DNA of 64,000 nt from Caballeronia sordidicola (GTDB lineage: Bacteria; Pseudomonadota; Gammaproteobacteria; Burkholderiales; Burkholderiaceae), in NCBI RefSeq assembly GCF_001544455.2, contig NZ_FCOC02000002.1, positions 310,001 through 374,000 on the forward strand. Direction: 5' to 3'. The position numbers and the translations under genes are program-made. The notes beneath the pieces were generated by a model that was not told the DNA's origin, searched no databases, and saw only the letters and a program-made list of their open reading frames with translations. Shown here piece by piece: positions 45,156-54,982 of this stretch; position 1 is the stretch's first letter; each line of letters opens with the position of its first letter.

Positions 45156-46370
45156 TCAAAGACCGCGCGGCCGGATCGGCCCGACCTCCGCCCCTGCCTT
45201 TAGTCGATCCAGGTAATCAGCCCATGCCTGCATCATCGCGACCCGGTCGTCGATAAACCGTGTCCGGTTATAGGCGCTGCCGAGCGAGTCAGGAACTCGA
45301 TGGGCCAACTGGTGCTCGATGACTTCGGCCGGAAACCGAAGTCGCTCGTGCAGGATGGTCCGAGCCATGGCCCTAAATCCGTGGCCGGTGATCTCGGTTT
45401 TCGTGTCGAAGCCCAGCCGCTGCAGGGCAGCATTGATCGCCGCACCACTCATGGCTTTTCTGCGATCGCGGCCGGGAAAGACGCAACGCCATTGGCCGGT
45501 TTGTGCCTGCAACTCCTTCAGGATCTCTACAGCTTGGTTAGCCAGCGGGACCAGATGCTCGGTCTTCGTCTTCGAAACAGTGGAGGACCATGCGCGCCGC
45601 TCCAGATCAATCTGCGCCCACTCGGCCTGCCTCAGCTCTCCGGGTCGCACGAACAGCAACGGCGCAAGTTGCAGCGCCGCGCGCACGACCAGCGTCCCGG
45701 AAAAGCCATCGAAGGCGCGCAGCATTTCGCCGACCTTCTGTGGATCCGTAATCGAGGCGAAGTGGGTATGCCGGTTTGGCCGCAGCGCGCCGCGCAAATC
45801 GGCGCTCACGTCACGCATCGCGCGCCCGGTCACCACGGCGTAGCGAAAGATCTGACCGCAGTTCTGCTGAAGCCGATGTGCAGTGTCGTGAGCGCCGCGC
45901 TTCTCGGCACGGCGCAACACTTCAAGGACTTCAGGTGGACTGATGTCGGCAATGGGACGCGAGCCAAGCCAAGGAAACAGGTCCTTCTTCAGTCGCCCCA
46001 TAATCTTCTGGGAGTGGCTGGGCGCCCAGTCGGGCGCCTGCTGCTCGAACCACTCAAGCGCGACCGCCTCGAACGTGGTGGCGGCGTTGAGCCGCGCCAG
46101 GCGCTTCTTGTCCTTCTTGGCCTGACCGGGATCAATACCATCGGCAAGCATCGCGCGGGCTTCGTCGCGCTTTTTTCGCGCATGGGCGAGCGTGACGTCG
46201 GGATATATACCTAGCGCCAGCCTCTTCTCCCGATCGTTGAATCGATATTTCAGGCGCCAGTATTTGCCGCCAGACGGAGAAATCTCGAGATACATTCCGC
46301 GGCCGTCGGAGACCCGGTACGCCTTCTCACGAGGCGCAGCCCGGCGAACTTCCAGATCGGTAAGAGGCAT
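45156..46370 (-). CDS. Tyrosine integrase of the P4 type
   Basis: The protein has 404 residues from the ATG at 46370, with a GGGAGG ribosome site; an upstream frame to 46400 is not needed. An N-terminal arm-binding domain (about 1-90, opening MPLTDLEVRRAAP) precedes a core-binding domain and a catalytic domain with R242 (FVRPGELR), H330-x-x-R333 (HGFR), H357 and Y367 (SAYNRTRF). This is the P4/DUF4102 integrase set that enters tRNA genes. The gene start is 192 nt from the 3' end of tRNA-Ala, the standard arrangement for an island inserted there. The island must extend to the left. Confidence 0.92.
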   Translation of the reverse strand: MPLTDLEVRRAAPREKAYRVSDGRGMYLEISPSGGKYWRLKYRFNDREKRLALGIYPDVTLAHARKKRDEARAMLADGIDPGQAKKDKKRLARLNAATTFEAVALEWFEQQAPDWAPSHSQKIMGRLKKDLFPWLGSRPIADISPPEVLEVLRRAEKRGAHDTAHRLQQNCGQIFRYAVVTGRAMRDVSADLRGALRPNRHTHFASITDPQKVGEMLRAFDGFSGTLVVRAALQLAPLLFVRPGELRQAEWAQIDLERRAWSSTVSKTKTEHLVPLANQAVEILKELQAQTGQWRCVFPGRDRRKAMSGAAINAALQRLGFDTKTEITGHGFRAMARTILHERLRFPAEVIEHQLAHRVPDSLGSAYNRTRFIDDRVAMMQAWADYLDRLKAGAEVGPIRPRGL

Positions 46371-46561
46371 GGAACACCTCCCATTGCATTGGGGGCACAA
46401 ATTCTGGCCACAGGGAAAATCTGGCCTGATGCCCCCAAACCTGCGCCGAAAGGCCCCCGGCTGTCAACGGAAACCATGATCCCAGAGTGGAAACAAAAAC
46501 CCCGCGAGCCTTACGGGACGCGGGGTTTCGGGAATACTTTGGAACTGCCAGGAACATCTGA

Positions 46562-46637
<76 letters not shown>

Positions 46638-46649
46638 ATCGTGGAAAAG

Positions 46650-46680
46650 ATTCTAGCACAGCCTAAGGATCGTCTGACAA
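46650..46680 (-). promoter_or_regulatory. Promoter of tRNA-Ala
   Basis: On the minus strand, TTGTCA (46680-46675) and TAGAAT (46655-46650) are separated by 19 bp, with a TGC before the -10 box. The distance to the tRNA 5' end is about 12 nt, normal for stable RNA. Confidence 0.55.
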
Positions 46681-46705
46681 GCATCCGACCCTGCAAACCG
46701 ATGCG

Positions 46706-47068
46706 TTACTTTGAAGGCGATCCAGCCAGAATCCAGCCAACCACCTTCGTGATATCACCCGAGTCCATCGAACGATGAGACGGCATGGGCAACATGCCCC
46801 ACACGCCGCTGCCGCCGTCCCTCACCTTGGTTTCAAGCCGCGCCAGCGCTTTCGCGTCGCCCTTGTATTTCTCCGCGATCTGCTGAAACGATGGCCCGAC
46901 AAGCTTCCGGTCCACAGCATGACATCCCATGCAGGCATTCTTGCGCGCGATGTTCATGGCATCGGCGGGAGAAACAGCAGACGTTGGCATATCAGCAGCG
47001 ACAGCACCGTGGGCCGCCGCAATCAGAACAACCGCAGCGGCCACGCTCCCCAAAAACCACCGCTTCAT
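46706..47068 (-). CDS. c-type cytochrome (cytochrome c551-like)
   Basis: The protein has 120 residues with a signal peptide cut after ...GAVAA (25). Heme attachment is CMGCH (46-50) with His50 as ligand. A methionine in GMLPMPSH is the likely sixth ligand. The length and the closing helix DITKVVGWILAG match small periplasmic cytochrome c551/c8 proteins that shuttle electrons. The ATG overlaps the BON lipoprotein stop (ATGA), so the two are coupled. Confidence 0.88.
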   Translation of the reverse strand: MKRWFLGSVAAAVVLIAAAHGAVAADMPTSAVSPADAMNIARKNACMGCHAVDRKLVGPSFQQIAEKYKGDAKALARLETKVRDGGSGVWGMLPMPSHRSMDSGDITKVVGWILAGSPSK

Positions 47069-47871
47069 TTTGCCGCCGGCGCAGGATTGCCCGGATGCAC
47101 GTCCGAGTTTTTCACAGGCGCGGATGACGTTCCATCAAGCGGCTTCGAGCTCACCGACGAATCCGGAACGGCGCCGACCGTCGGGTTATCGTCGATAGGC
47201 GTGACCACCGGCGCGCTCGCGCCCGACGCAGCCGCCGCCGACAACGCTTGCGCATCCTCCGGCTTGATGTACTGGAACACCTTCACGACCTGATCCACCC
47301 CAGGCACTTGTGCCGCGACATTCGCACCGGCCGCGCCCTCATCGCGCGTGACAAGTCCCATCAGATAGACCGTATTACGCTCGCACACGACCTTGTAGAA
47401 ATTCGCGCGCAGATCCTTCTCGCCAACCAGCGCACCCTTCACGCGACTTTCGAGATAAGCGTCGTTGGTCCGCGACGACAACGAACTTGCTCCCTGAACA
47501 GCAAGCTCGTTCACGATGCTGTTTACATTGTTGATGTTACGCACGACTTCCTCGGCCTTTTGCTTCCATTGCTCGGCGGGCACTTCGCCGGTCAGCAGCA
47601 CACGCCGGTTGAACACGGTCACGCTTACGTGCGCCTGATCGGGCAGGCTTTCGCCAATGCGGGACTTCGCCTTGACCTGGATCTCGCGATCCTCGGTTTG
47701 CGCGCCGAGCGTGCGCCGGTCGGTTGCGACCAGCGTGCCCCCGCCAACCGCGCCACCCACCGCGCCAATGGCAAGAAGCGCGCAACCCTGCATGCTCAGC
47801 GCGACGCCCGATATCAGTCCAGCCAGCAACGTGGCCTTGGCAAGCGTCGATTTGACGCGTGTCGTGTTCAT
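47065..47871 (-). CDS. BON-domain outer-membrane lipoprotein, DolP (YraP)-like
   Basis: The protein has 268 residues from the ATG at 47871, with AAGGGGA as ribosome site. A signal with lipobox (SMQGCA) gives a lipid-modified Cys29. Two BON domains follow (about 63-125 and 135-205). The C-terminal tail (about 210-268) is long and rich in A, S, P and D. E. coli has rsmI-lpoA-yraN-diaA-dolP in this order, and here rsmI, yraN, the SIS gene and this one share that neighbourhood, so DolP is the likely equivalent. DolP supports outer-membrane integrity at division. Its tail is longer than the E. coli version (191 residues in total). Confidence 0.84.
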   Translation of the reverse strand: MNTTRVKSTLAKATLLAGLISGVALSMQGCALLAIGAVGGAVGGGTLVATDRRTLGAQTEDREIQVKAKSRIGESLPDQAHVSVTVFNRRVLLTGEVPAEQWKQKAEEVVRNINNVNSIVNELAVQGASSLSSRTNDAYLESRVKGALVGEKDLRANFYKVVCERNTVYLMGLVTRDEGAAGANVAAQVPGVDQVVKVFQYIKPEDAQALSAAAASGASAPVVTPIDDNPTVGAVPDSSVSSKPLDGTSSAPVKNSDVHPGNPAPAAK

Positions 47872-47890
47872 CAACTCGTTCCCCTTGAGA

Positions 47891-48478
47891 TCATTCGTCG
47901 CCCAACAGCATCGCGTCGATGCCATCGCACAGGCAATGAATGGTTAACAGATGGACTTCCTGGATTCGCGCCGCCCGCTCGGACGGCACGCAGATTTGGA
48001 TGTCGGTATCGGCGAGCACTTCGCTGATCACGCCGCCGCCGCCGCCAGTCAGCGCAATGACGAACATCTCGCGCTCATGCGCTTCCTGGATTGCGGCCAG
48101 CAAGTTGACCGAGTTGCCCGAAGTCGAGATGACAACCAGCACGTCACCCGCCTGGCCAAGCGCCCGCACTTGCTTCGAGTAGATCTCTTCAAACGCGGAA
48201 CTGTTCCCGATGGCCGTCAGCGTCAGCGCGTTTGCGTCGAGCGAAATGGCGGGCAAACCCGGCCGCTCGCGCTCGAAATGACCAACAAGCGTGGCGGCGA
48301 GCCGCTGCGCGTTGGCCGCCGAGCCGCCGTTACCACACGCGAGAATGCGCGAACCATTGGCAAGGGCGCCGAACAACACGTCGATGGCAGCGGCAATGGG
48401 GAACGCAAGCGTGTCGATTGCTTCGCGCTGGACGGCCGCGTTTTCGCGGAAATGCTGCTGGATACGTTCGACAGACAT
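47891..48478 (-). CDS. SIS-domain protein, DiaA/GmhA-like
   Basis: From the ATG at 48478 the protein has 195 residues, the DiaA and GmhA length; a longer frame to 48628 adds an implausible basic extension. It shows ACGNGGSAANAQ and VISTSGNSVNLLAAI, the phosphosugar-binding SIS motifs, and GGGGG-turn residues. GmhA isomerises sedoheptulose 7-phosphate for heptose; DiaA binds DnaA and aids replication start. The gene order (yraN upstream, BON lipoprotein downstream) matches diaA in E. coli. Sequence alone cannot separate the two. Confidence 0.85.
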   Translation of the reverse strand: MSVERIQQHFRENAAVQREAIDTLAFPIAAAIDVLFGALANGSRILACGNGGSAANAQRLAATLVGHFERERPGLPAISLDANALTLTAIGNSSAFEEIYSKQVRALGQAGDVLVVISTSGNSVNLLAAIQEAHEREMFVIALTGGGGGVISEVLADTDIQICVPSERAARIQEVHLLTIHCLCDGIDAMLLGDE

Positions 48479-48647
48479 CGACTCTCGGTTATCGGCCGCA
48501 ACTAAGCGCGGTGGTTCAGTGATGGATTGCTTCAGCGATTTGCGAGCCCTGTGTCCCAGCGCCTCTTTGCGCCAATCCACCATTGCCCCAAGCTCCGCGC
48601 AGTTTACCGCACTCGTTGTCCGCATCATCTAAAGATGTAAGCAGGCT

Positions 48648-49007
48648 TCACCAGCAGTCGGCACGAAAAGCATCGCGTAACCAGACTATCCGGCCCGCGT
48701 CGAAGGCAATGACATCAAAGCGGCACGCGGGCAGCGCACCTCGCCACGTCATCAGATAATGCTGCGCGGCAAGCACGAGCCGCCGCTGCTTATGCGCACC
48801 GATACTCGCCGCCGCAGCAGCAAACTGGCGGCTTCGCCGCGCGCGCACTTCCACGAATACGAGCGCCCGCGTGCTGCCGATCTCGCGCATCACAAGGTCG
48901 ATCTCGCCACCGCGACACACGAAGTTGCGCGCGACAAAGCGCAGCCGCTGGCGTTGCAGATATTCCAGCGCGCGCTGCTCGAACGCGTCTCCGACTGTTT
49001 TCGACAT
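48648..49007 (-). CDS. yraN: YraN-family (UPF0102) nuclease-fold protein
   Basis: The protein has 119 residues from the ATG at 49007; the frame to 49076 extends into the rsmI promoter region. It has the characteristic [26 protein letters not shown] and FVEVRAR, that is, the D-ExK pattern of an archaeal Holliday-junction-resolvase-like fold. Its cellular role is not known. It is divergent from rsmI with a 67-nt gap, so both promoters must share it. Confidence 0.87.
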   Translation of the reverse strand: MSKTVGDAFEQRALEYLQRQRLRFVARNFVCRGGEIDLVMREIGSTRALVFVEVRARRSRQFAAAAASIGAHKQRRLVLAAQHYLMTWRGALPACRFDVIAFDAGRIVWLRDAFRADCW

Positions 49008-49074
49008 TCCGCCCCCAAAAAAGTTGTCTCGCGGCGCATGGCACAATGACGCTCTTCGCCTGCCACCCGCCCTC

Positions 49075-49974
49075 ATGACTCCACTCTCCGAACTGGCTCA
49101 TGGCCAGCAGTTTCCGGCTGGCGCGCTCTATATTGTCGCGACGCCTATCGGCAATGTCGCGGACATCACGGTGCGCGCGCTGCACGTGCTTGGGCTGGTC
49201 GACCGGGTGGCCGCGGAAGACACGCGCAATACGTCGCAACTGCTTTCGCGCTACGGCATTTCGAAGCCGACAATCGCTGTACACGAACACAACGAACGCA
49301 CTGCCGCCGAGCATGTGATCGCGCATCTGCGTAACGGCGAACGCATTGCATGTGTCTCCGATGCCGGAACGCCAGGCATATCGGATCCAGGCGCAAAACT
49401 CGTCGACGCCGTGCGCGAAGCCGGTTTTCCGGTCATTCCGTTGCCGGGCGCAAGCGCGCTTACGACTGCGTTGAGCGTAGCCGGCGCGTGGGTTCACACG
49501 TTTTCGTTCATCGGCTTCCTTGCAACCAAGACCCGCCAGCGCGACACGCAGTTGCAGTCGTTGCTCACGCACGCGTCCGCACTCGTCTTCTACGAGGCGC
49601 CGCATCGGATAGTGGAAACGGTGCAGGCCCTTGAACGCGCGTTCGGTGGCCACCGGAAGTTGCTGATTGCCCGTGAGCTGACCAAGTTACATGAGAGCGT
49701 CCATCAATGCACCCTGGCCGAAGGGCCAACGTGGTTAGCCGCCGATGCCAACCGGCAACGCGGTGAATTCGTATTGGTGGTGGAAGGCGCGCCGCACCAG
49801 GAAGCCGCCGAGAACGCGCACGATGCGTTGCTCGAGACTTTGCTGGAAGAACTATCGGTAAGTAGCGCAGCGCGGCTGGCGGCCACGTTGACGGGCACAT
49901 CGCGCAACGTGCTGTACACGCGCGCGCTCGCCATGGATAAGGCACGCAACCGCGAGAAAGATGAACGCGAATAA
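49075..49974 (+). CDS. rsmI: RsmI, 16S rRNA (cytidine-1402 2'-O) methyltransferase
   Basis: The protein has 299 residues from the ATG at 49075. The opening [22 protein letters not shown] is diagnostic, followed by [26 protein letters not shown] and SFIGFL. It belongs to the tetrapyrrole-methylase fold and uses S-adenosylmethionine to methylate C1402 of the P site together with RsmH. An earlier in-frame start at 48871 runs antisense through yraN and is rejected. A strong terminator follows at 50002. Confidence 0.92.
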   Translation: MTPLSELAHGQQFPAGALYIVATPIGNVADITVRALHVLGLVDRVAAEDTRNTSQLLSRYGISKPTIAVHEHNERTAAEHVIAHLRNGERIACVSDAGTPGISDPGAKLVDAVREAGFPVIPLPGASALTTALSVAGAWVHTFSFIGFLATKTRQRDTQLQSLLTHASALVFYEAPHRIVETVQALERAFGGHRKLLIARELTKLHESVHQCTLAEGPTWLAADANRQRGEFVLVVEGAPHQEAAENAHDALLETLLEELSVSSAARLAATLTGTSRNVLYTRALAMDKARNREKDERE

Positions 49975-50001
49975 CGCTTCTGAGGGTGGTGAAATAAAAA
50001 A

Positions 50002-50023
50002 ACGGGCCGTGGAAACGGCCCGT
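50002..50023. terminator. Bidirectional rho-independent terminator
   Basis: ACGGGCCGT, loop GGAA, ACGGCCCGT forms a perfect 9-bp stem flanked by A-run and T-run. It ends rsmI on the plus strand and rlpA on the minus strand. Confidence 0.9.
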
Positions 50024-50052
50024 TTTGGGTTCTGCTCAAAGCATAACGCTGC

Positions 50053-50682
50053 TTAATCAGTCGTCGAAATGGACGCGAGCGATTGTTCGCGTGCCAACCG
50101 CGCTTCCTGCTGCGTCAAGCCTTCGATCTTCACTTTTCCAACACCGGAACTGCGCATGCCGAGAGCAGCGGCAGCGGCATAGGACAGATCAATCACGCGG
50201 TTGCCCACGTACGGACCACGGTCGTTGATCTTGACGACCACCGACTTTTGATTGCTTTCATTCGTCACACGAACCCATGACGCGAGCGGCAAGGTGCGAT
50301 GCGCCGCGGTCATTGCGTGCATGTCATAACGTTCGCCGCTGGCGGTCTTGCGGCCATGAAAGCCACGGCCGTACCAGGACGCGCGGCCCTGCTGCTCGAA
50401 TTCACCGATGTTCGGACCCGCGGTAATCGGCTCCGCGTTGGCAAGCGTCGATGCATCTGACGACTTGCTGGTCGCCGAAGGAACCGAGTTCAGTTGGGAA
50501 TCGTAAGCAAGGGGTGCCGAGACGCGAGCGGAGCTGAACTTCGGAGTTGCCGTGCTGCTGGCGACCTGCGCTCCGGTTTTCAGGGCGCTGGCCTGGTCAA
50601 CACCGGTAGGTGGCATCGCGCAACCCGTCAGGATTGCTGCGACAAAAAGACTCCCGAGATGCCGAGTGAGTCGTAAATTCAT
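50053..50682 (-). CDS. RlpA-family septal ring lytic transglycosylase
   Basis: From the ATG at 50682 the protein has 209 residues. A signal with lipobox (ILTGCA) indicates a lipoprotein. After a low-complexity linker (about 30-95) comes the double-psi beta-barrel with GRASWYGRGFHGRKTASGERYDMHAMTAAHRTLP, NDRGPYVGNRVIDLSYAAA. RlpA cuts glycan strands lacking peptides. The C-terminal SPOR domain of E. coli and Pseudomonas RlpA is absent, as in several short Burkholderiales forms, so septal targeting would need another way. The upstream frame to 50829 is rejected because it lacks a signal. Confidence 0.88.
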   Translation of the reverse strand: MNLRLTRHLGSLFVAAILTGCAMPPTGVDQASALKTGAQVASSTATPKFSSARVSAPLAYDSQLNSVPSATSKSSDASTLANAEPITAGPNIGEFEQQGRASWYGRGFHGRKTASGERYDMHAMTAAHRTLPLASWVRVTNESNQKSVVVKINDRGPYVGNRVIDLSYAAAAALGMRSSGVGKVKIEGLTQQEARLAREQSLASISTTD

Positions 50683-51355
50683 AGACGTGTAATCAACGGT
50701 TCGAGCCGCCCTTCCATCCGACAATTTTCGGACAGCACTAGGCGGCTCAAGGCTTTCCACGCGACAGCAAACATCGCTCGCAAATTCGAACGACGTGCTT
50801 ATCCACGGGAACGGCGTACCTCGCCGCAAATGCCCGGTTATTTTTCACGTCTGGCGCAACCTGTCCCCGGCAGCCTGACCAGACCCCACATGCCGCCATC
50901 GAACGTGACAAACACGCTCTTGCGCGATGAACTGCACAGGAACGGCGGCGTAGGCCCCATCCAGCATTACGGCAGCTATGGCCGTTGGCGGGTACATCGC
51001 ACCCGGCTGGACAAGACGTGTGCGTCGAACGGATCGACGCTTGATTGCGATTTCAAAGCAGATGCTTCGAACTGCGTACTTGATGGCAGTTGTAAAAAAC
51101 GCTGGTGGCGCTTCTTAGCTGCCCATTGATGGCATGCTCAAACCATGCACAACTAAGCGGATTATACCCAGAGACGACTGCGGGTCCTCTGTTTGCGCAC
51201 AATTTGTTACTTATTCTCTCGAAAAACGTAAAAATTACGTAATTTGCCCGTTTTTTAGGCAACATCTTATCCTTTCGGCTAGCGCAAAGTGCGGCGGCGC
51301 AGCCCCGGTTTGCGCCCGTTACAATGAACGTTTTACACGCGCACGGTCGCCACCT
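50683..51355. other. Intergenic region between rlpA and the MBL hydrolase gene
   Basis: These 673 nt lie between divergent genes. An open frame at 50830-51129 has no good ribosome site or known motif. The right part becomes AT-rich near 51200-51260 and carries a palindrome ACGTAA-AAA-TTACGT at 51226-51240, about 115 nt before the hydrolase start, possibly an operator. Confidence 0.45.
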
Positions 51356-52000
51356 ATGAAGGTCACCCTGATTCCCGTGACACCGTTTCAGCAAAACTGC
51401 TCCATTGTTGTGTGCGAGGCAACCCGGCGCGCGGCGATCGTGGATCCGGGCGGTGATATTGATCAAATCATTGAGGCGGTCGCCACGCTTAATGTGACCG
51501 TGGAGAAGGTGCTGCTTACCCACGGCCATCTCGATCATTGCGGAGGTGCGAAGGCAATTGCCGATCACTTTGGCGTCGGAATTCATGGACCTCACAAGGA
51601 AGATGCTTTTCTGATCGACCAGTTGCCCGAGCAAACCAGACGTTTCGGCTTCGGTGAGGCACACGCGTTCACACCGGAACGTTGGCTGCAAGAAGGCGAT
51701 TCGGTGCAGTTCGGCGAAGAGGTCATGGAGGTCTATCACTGTCCCGGCCACACTCCGGGCCATGTCGTGTTCTTCAGTCGAGCGAACCGGCTTGCGCTGG
51801 TAGGCGATGTCCTCTTCGCGGGATCAATAGGGCGAACGGATTTTCCGCGTGGCAATCATGCGGACCTGGTGCGCTCGGTTCAGGAAAAACTCTGGCCGCT
51901 CGGCGACGACGTGACGTTCGTTCCGGGTCACGGTCCCACTTCAACCATTGGCCACGAACGCCGGACGAATCCTTATGTCGGCGACAGGAAAACCGCATGA
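51356..52000 (+). CDS. Metallo-beta-lactamase-fold hydrolase (YcbL/GloB-like)
   Basis: The protein has 214 residues from the ATG at 51356. THGHLDH (H56, H58, D60, H61) is the zinc site, with [15 protein letters not shown] and FVPGHG supplying the later ligands. It lacks the long C-terminal domain of glyoxalase II GloB, like YcbL of Salmonella, so thioester hydrolysis is likely but the substrate is open. Its stop overlaps the start of the next gene (ATGA). Confidence 0.88.
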   Translation: MKVTLIPVTPFQQNCSIVVCEATRRAAIVDPGGDIDQIIEAVATLNVTVEKVLLTHGHLDHCGGAKAIADHFGVGIHGPHKEDAFLIDQLPEQTRRFGFGEAHAFTPERWLQEGDSVQFGEEVMEVYHCPGHTPGHVVFFSRANRLALVGDVLFAGSIGRTDFPRGNHADLVRSVQEKLWPLGDDVTFVPGHGPTSTIGHERRTNPYVGDRKTA

Positions 52001-52647
52001 ATGCTGTGATCCCCGAAATCTATGTCAGCACAGACGTGGAAGCGGACGGACCTATCCCAGGGCCTCATTCCATGCTCAGTTTTGCATCGGCGGCTTATAC
52101 GGAACACAAGGAACTGATCGGCACGTTTTCGGCCAATCTCGAAACGCTTGAGGGCGCCGCGCCGCACCCTGTTCAGGCCGCATGGTGGAAAACACAGCCT
52201 GAGGCGTGGGCCGCGTGCCGGACAGACTTGCAGCAACCGCTCGCGGCGATGCAGGCGTATGTGAAATGGGTCGAGGCGTTACCCGGCAAGCCTGTGTTCG
52301 TTGCTTACCCGGCGGGGTTCGACTTCACCTACATGTTTTGGTACATGATGCGCTTTGCTGAACGCTGCCCGTTTTCGTGGTCGGCGCTCGACATCAAGAC
52401 GCTTGCTTTTGCGCTTACCGATCTTCCCTATCGGAAAGCCATCAAGCCGCGCTTGCCGAAGCACTGGTTCGACGATCTCCCTCACACCCACGTGGCGCTG
52501 GACGACGCTGTAGAACAAGGCGCACTTTTCTGCAACATGCTGGCTGAGTTGCGCGCGCAGCGAGCCACACGGGCATCGCTGAAAACCGCGGGCGAAACGT
52601 CCAGCAGCAACGACGACGAAGGACAAAACGCGCAGTCCGGGCAGTGA
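51997..52647 (+). CDS. DnaQ-like 3'-5' exonuclease-fold protein
   Basis: The protein has 216 residues; its ATG overlaps the previous stop. Early acidic residues in [21 protein letters not shown] match the DxE of ExoI (TDVEAD), a later [18 protein letters not shown] resembles ExoII (with D in FDF), and [11 protein letters not shown] matches ExoIII (HxAxxD). So the DEDDh set seems complete. It lacks other domains. A role in RNA or DNA trimming is likely; the substrate is unknown. The last 30 residues are polar and disordered. Confidence 0.78.
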   Translation: MNAVIPEIYVSTDVEADGPIPGPHSMLSFASAAYTEHKELIGTFSANLETLEGAAPHPVQAAWWKTQPEAWAACRTDLQQPLAAMQAYVKWVEALPGKPVFVAYPAGFDFTYMFWYMMRFAERCPFSWSALDIKTLAFALTDLPYRKAIKPRLPKHWFDDLPHTHVALDDAVEQGALFCNMLAELRAQRATRASLKTAGETSSSNDDEGQNAQSGQ

Positions 52648-52741
52648 GTTAGGGAATATTGCTCACGACTGGCGTTTGAGATTGCGCATCCTTTCTGCCG
52701 CCTCTACTATTGGAGTTGGTAACGGCCGAAAGGAGGCGCAG

Positions 52742-53200
52742 TTGACTCTCGATACGTTCTCACAAAAAATCCTGCGTCTCCTGCAATTGGACGCCCGCCG
52801 TTCGGTTCAAGAAATATCCGACCAAGTGGGGCTGTCCAGCACACCTTGCTGGCGGCGCATCAAGGATATGGAGCAATCGGGCGTGATTCAGCGCTATACG
52901 GCGCTGCTGGATCGAGAGAAGCTTGGTCTGCACGTCTGCGCGCTCGCGCATATCCATCTGACACGTCATACCGAGGGCGGCGTCGAGCAATTCGAACGCG
53001 AAATCACTACGTGCCCCGAAGTAACCGAGTGCTACAGCACCACAGGCGAAGCCGATTACATTCTGAAAATCGTCGCGCCGGACATCAAGTCGTATGACGC
53101 ATTTCTGCATGATCGCATTTTCAAGATTCCAGCCGTAGCGCAAGTACGGACCAGCGTGGTACTGCGTGAAATCAAATTCGACACCCAATTGCCGCTCTGA
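52742..53200 (+). CDS. Lrp/AsnC-family transcriptional regulator
   Basis: The strong ribosome site AAAGGAGG precedes TTG at 52742, so I take this TTG as start (152 residues) rather than the ATG at 52676. The helix-turn-helix is at about 5-60 (RSVQEISDQVGLSSTPCWRRIKDME), and the C-terminal RAM ligand domain is about 65-150. Family members sense amino acids and bend DNA. The target is not evident; the next gene converges. Confidence 0.9.
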   Translation: MTLDTFSQKILRLLQLDARRSVQEISDQVGLSSTPCWRRIKDMEQSGVIQRYTALLDREKLGLHVCALAHIHLTRHTEGGVEQFEREITTCPEVTECYSTTGEADYILKIVAPDIKSYDAFLHDRIFKIPAVAQVRTSVVLREIKFDTQLPL

Positions 53201-53267
53201 ATCTGTAGTCGCGCATCGCACCGGTACTCACGGCCACGCTCGGCCGGCAGGAGGCATGGGCAACGCG

Positions 53268-54461
53268 TCAATCGGCCCGAAAGTCGGCCGCATGCGCCTT
53301 CTCGGGCGCCGATAGCTCTGGCTGCAAACTCTTCGCAAGGCGAATTCGGCGTGCGCCAAGTTTTTGCTTGAGTGCGTTGAAATCGACTTGCCTGAGTTTC
53401 GTGAGTTGGTCGTTGCTCAAATTGGCGGGAAGCAGCACATCGATTTCAAATCCGCTGCTCAGATAATGCAGATCCAGATGATCGAAACCAATCTCCTGCG
53501 CGCTCAGTGCCACGCGCACGGCGCCGGTCGCCGCCAAACGCGTTGGCAATCGCGATGAGACCGGGCTAATGTCGTCGTTTTCCGGATCCACGTGAATCAG
53601 CGCGTCGACCACGCGATTACTCATCAATAAGCTCGCACGCGCGGATTCCGCAATGTAGTGGCCCTCCGAGACCGAAATCAGCGGATCGACCAGAATATGG
53701 GCATCGACAATAGCGAGGTCACCCATTTTTCGTGTGCGCAATTCGTGCACGTCGCGCACACCCGGGGTTTCCATTAACAATGTACGCAATTTCGCTGTTT
53801 CAGCCTGATCCAAAGCGCGATCGGACAAATCCTGCAACGCGTCCCATCCGAAAGTCCAACCCATTCGGGCCACCATAAATCCCACGATTGCCGCCGCGAT
53901 CGGATCAAGCAGGCGCCAACCCGCCATGCTGCCGATAATCCCGATTGCCACGACCAGCGAAGACGCCGCGTCCGAACGCGCGTGCCACGCATTTGCAATT
54001 AGCATGGCGGATCGGACACGCTCGGCCGCGCGCAACATATAACGAAATAAAGCTTCTTTGGAAACAAGAACGATGACCGCGACAACCAGTGCGCTTACAT
54101 GGACTTCGGGAATGTCTTGAAGATTGGTGATACGTTCGCCCGCCCGCCATAACATGCCGATCCCGACCGCGATTAACAACGCGCCGAGAAATAATGAAGC
54201 AACTGTTTCATAACGGCTGTGACCGTAGTTATGATCCTGATCGGGCGCCGCCGCACTCTTTTTGTTAGCCAGAAGGACAACGAAATCGGACACCAAATCG
54301 GCCAGCGAATGAACACCGTCGGCAATAAGCGCCCGTGAATGCGCGAATACGCCTACGACAATCTGCGCAGCCATCAACACGCTATTCAGCGCGATGCTGG
54401 TGAAAGTGGTTTTACGCGCCACCTCCTGCCGGTCGGCGGTGCGTGCTGTCGATAGAGACAT
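53268..54461 (-). CDS. Cation diffusion facilitator (FieF/CzcD-like)
   Basis: From the ATG at 54461 the protein has 397 residues. Six membrane helices lie in about 20-215. Metal-site segments are ADGVHSLADLVSD and NAWHARSDAASS, matching the D/H pairs of CDF exporters. The cytoplasmic C-terminal domain (from about 225) is longer than the usual 90 residues, extending to 397 with a second ferredoxin-like part. Zn, Fe or Co/Ni could be exported. No metal regulator lies beside it. Confidence 0.88.
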   Translation of the reverse strand: MSLSTARTADRQEVARKTTFTSIALNSVLMAAQIVVGVFAHSRALIADGVHSLADLVSDFVVLLANKKSAAAPDQDHNYGHSRYETVASLFLGALLIAVGIGMLWRAGERITNLQDIPEVHVSALVVAVIVLVSKEALFRYMLRAAERVRSAMLIANAWHARSDAASSLVVAIGIIGSMAGWRLLDPIAAAIVGFMVARMGWTFGWDALQDLSDRALDQAETAKLRTLLMETPGVRDVHELRTRKMGDLAIVDAHILVDPLISVSEGHYIAESARASLLMSNRVVDALIHVDPENDDISPVSSRLPTRLAATGAVRVALSAQEIGFDHLDLHYLSSGFEIDVLLPANLSNDQLTKLRQVDFNALKQKLGARRIRLAKSLQPELSAPEKAHAADFRAD

Positions 54462-54630
54462 TTCATTGCTCAAAGTCCTGGCATGAGTAATCTTACCAAG
54501 ATGTCCCTTCAACAGGCGGTCTCGCCGCAATAAAATCCTTTTAAATCATCGATTTAAAAGAAACGGGACGCGTTCTCACTCAAACTCGAAGCACTCGCTC
54601 GACGCTTTCATTAGCAGATCAGATACAAAA

Positions 54631-54660
54631 AAAGCCGCACTGCTTTACGCATGCGGCTTT
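54631..54660. terminator. Rho-independent terminator after hns
   Basis: AAAGCCGCA, a 12-nt loop and TGCGGCTTT form the stem, flanked by A and T runs, so it can work in both directions. It lies 17 nt beyond the stop of the H-NS gene. Confidence 0.85.
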
Positions 54661-54676
54661 TTTAATATGGAAAGAC

Positions 54677-54982
54677 TTATTTCTGGATCAAGAAGTTGTC
54701 GCGCTCTTGCCCGGCAATCCACTTTGGCGGCTTGCCACGGCCCGACCAAGTGCTGCCGCTGTCCGGATCACGATACTTCGGCGCCACGCCTGCACGAGGA
54801 CGTGCAGCGTTTTTCAGATTCTTACCGCCGCGACCGCCCGCCAGTTCGGCAAGCGTAATTCCGTAGTCGGTCATTTTCTGCTTGATTTCATTGAGAACTT
54901 CAGCATATTCCCGCGACTTCGCTTCTTCGATTTGTCGTTCGAGATTCTCGCGCTGTGCGAGAAGTTCCTTGTAAGACGGCAT
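54677..54982 (-). CDS. H-NS-family nucleoid protein
   Basis: The protein has 101 residues. An N-terminal coiled coil (about 1-40, MPSYKELLAQRENLERQIEEA) for dimerisation is followed by a linker and the C-terminal DNA-binding domain with the H-NS core YRDPDSGSTWSGRGKPPKW. It is of the short Burkholderia/Ralstonia type. H-NS silences AT-rich foreign DNA. The region upstream (54983-55356) is AT-rich and is the probable promoter. Confidence 0.9.
   Translation of the reverse strand: MPSYKELLAQRENLERQIEEAKSREYAEVLNEIKQKMTDYGITLAELAGGRGGKNLKNAARPRAGVAPKYRDPDSGSTWSGRGKPPKWIAGQERDNFLIQK

Noticed and set aside
50830..51129. 99-codon plus-strand frame between rlpA and the MBL gene
   Set aside because: No ribosome site and a low-complexity, cysteine-scattered product without motifs.
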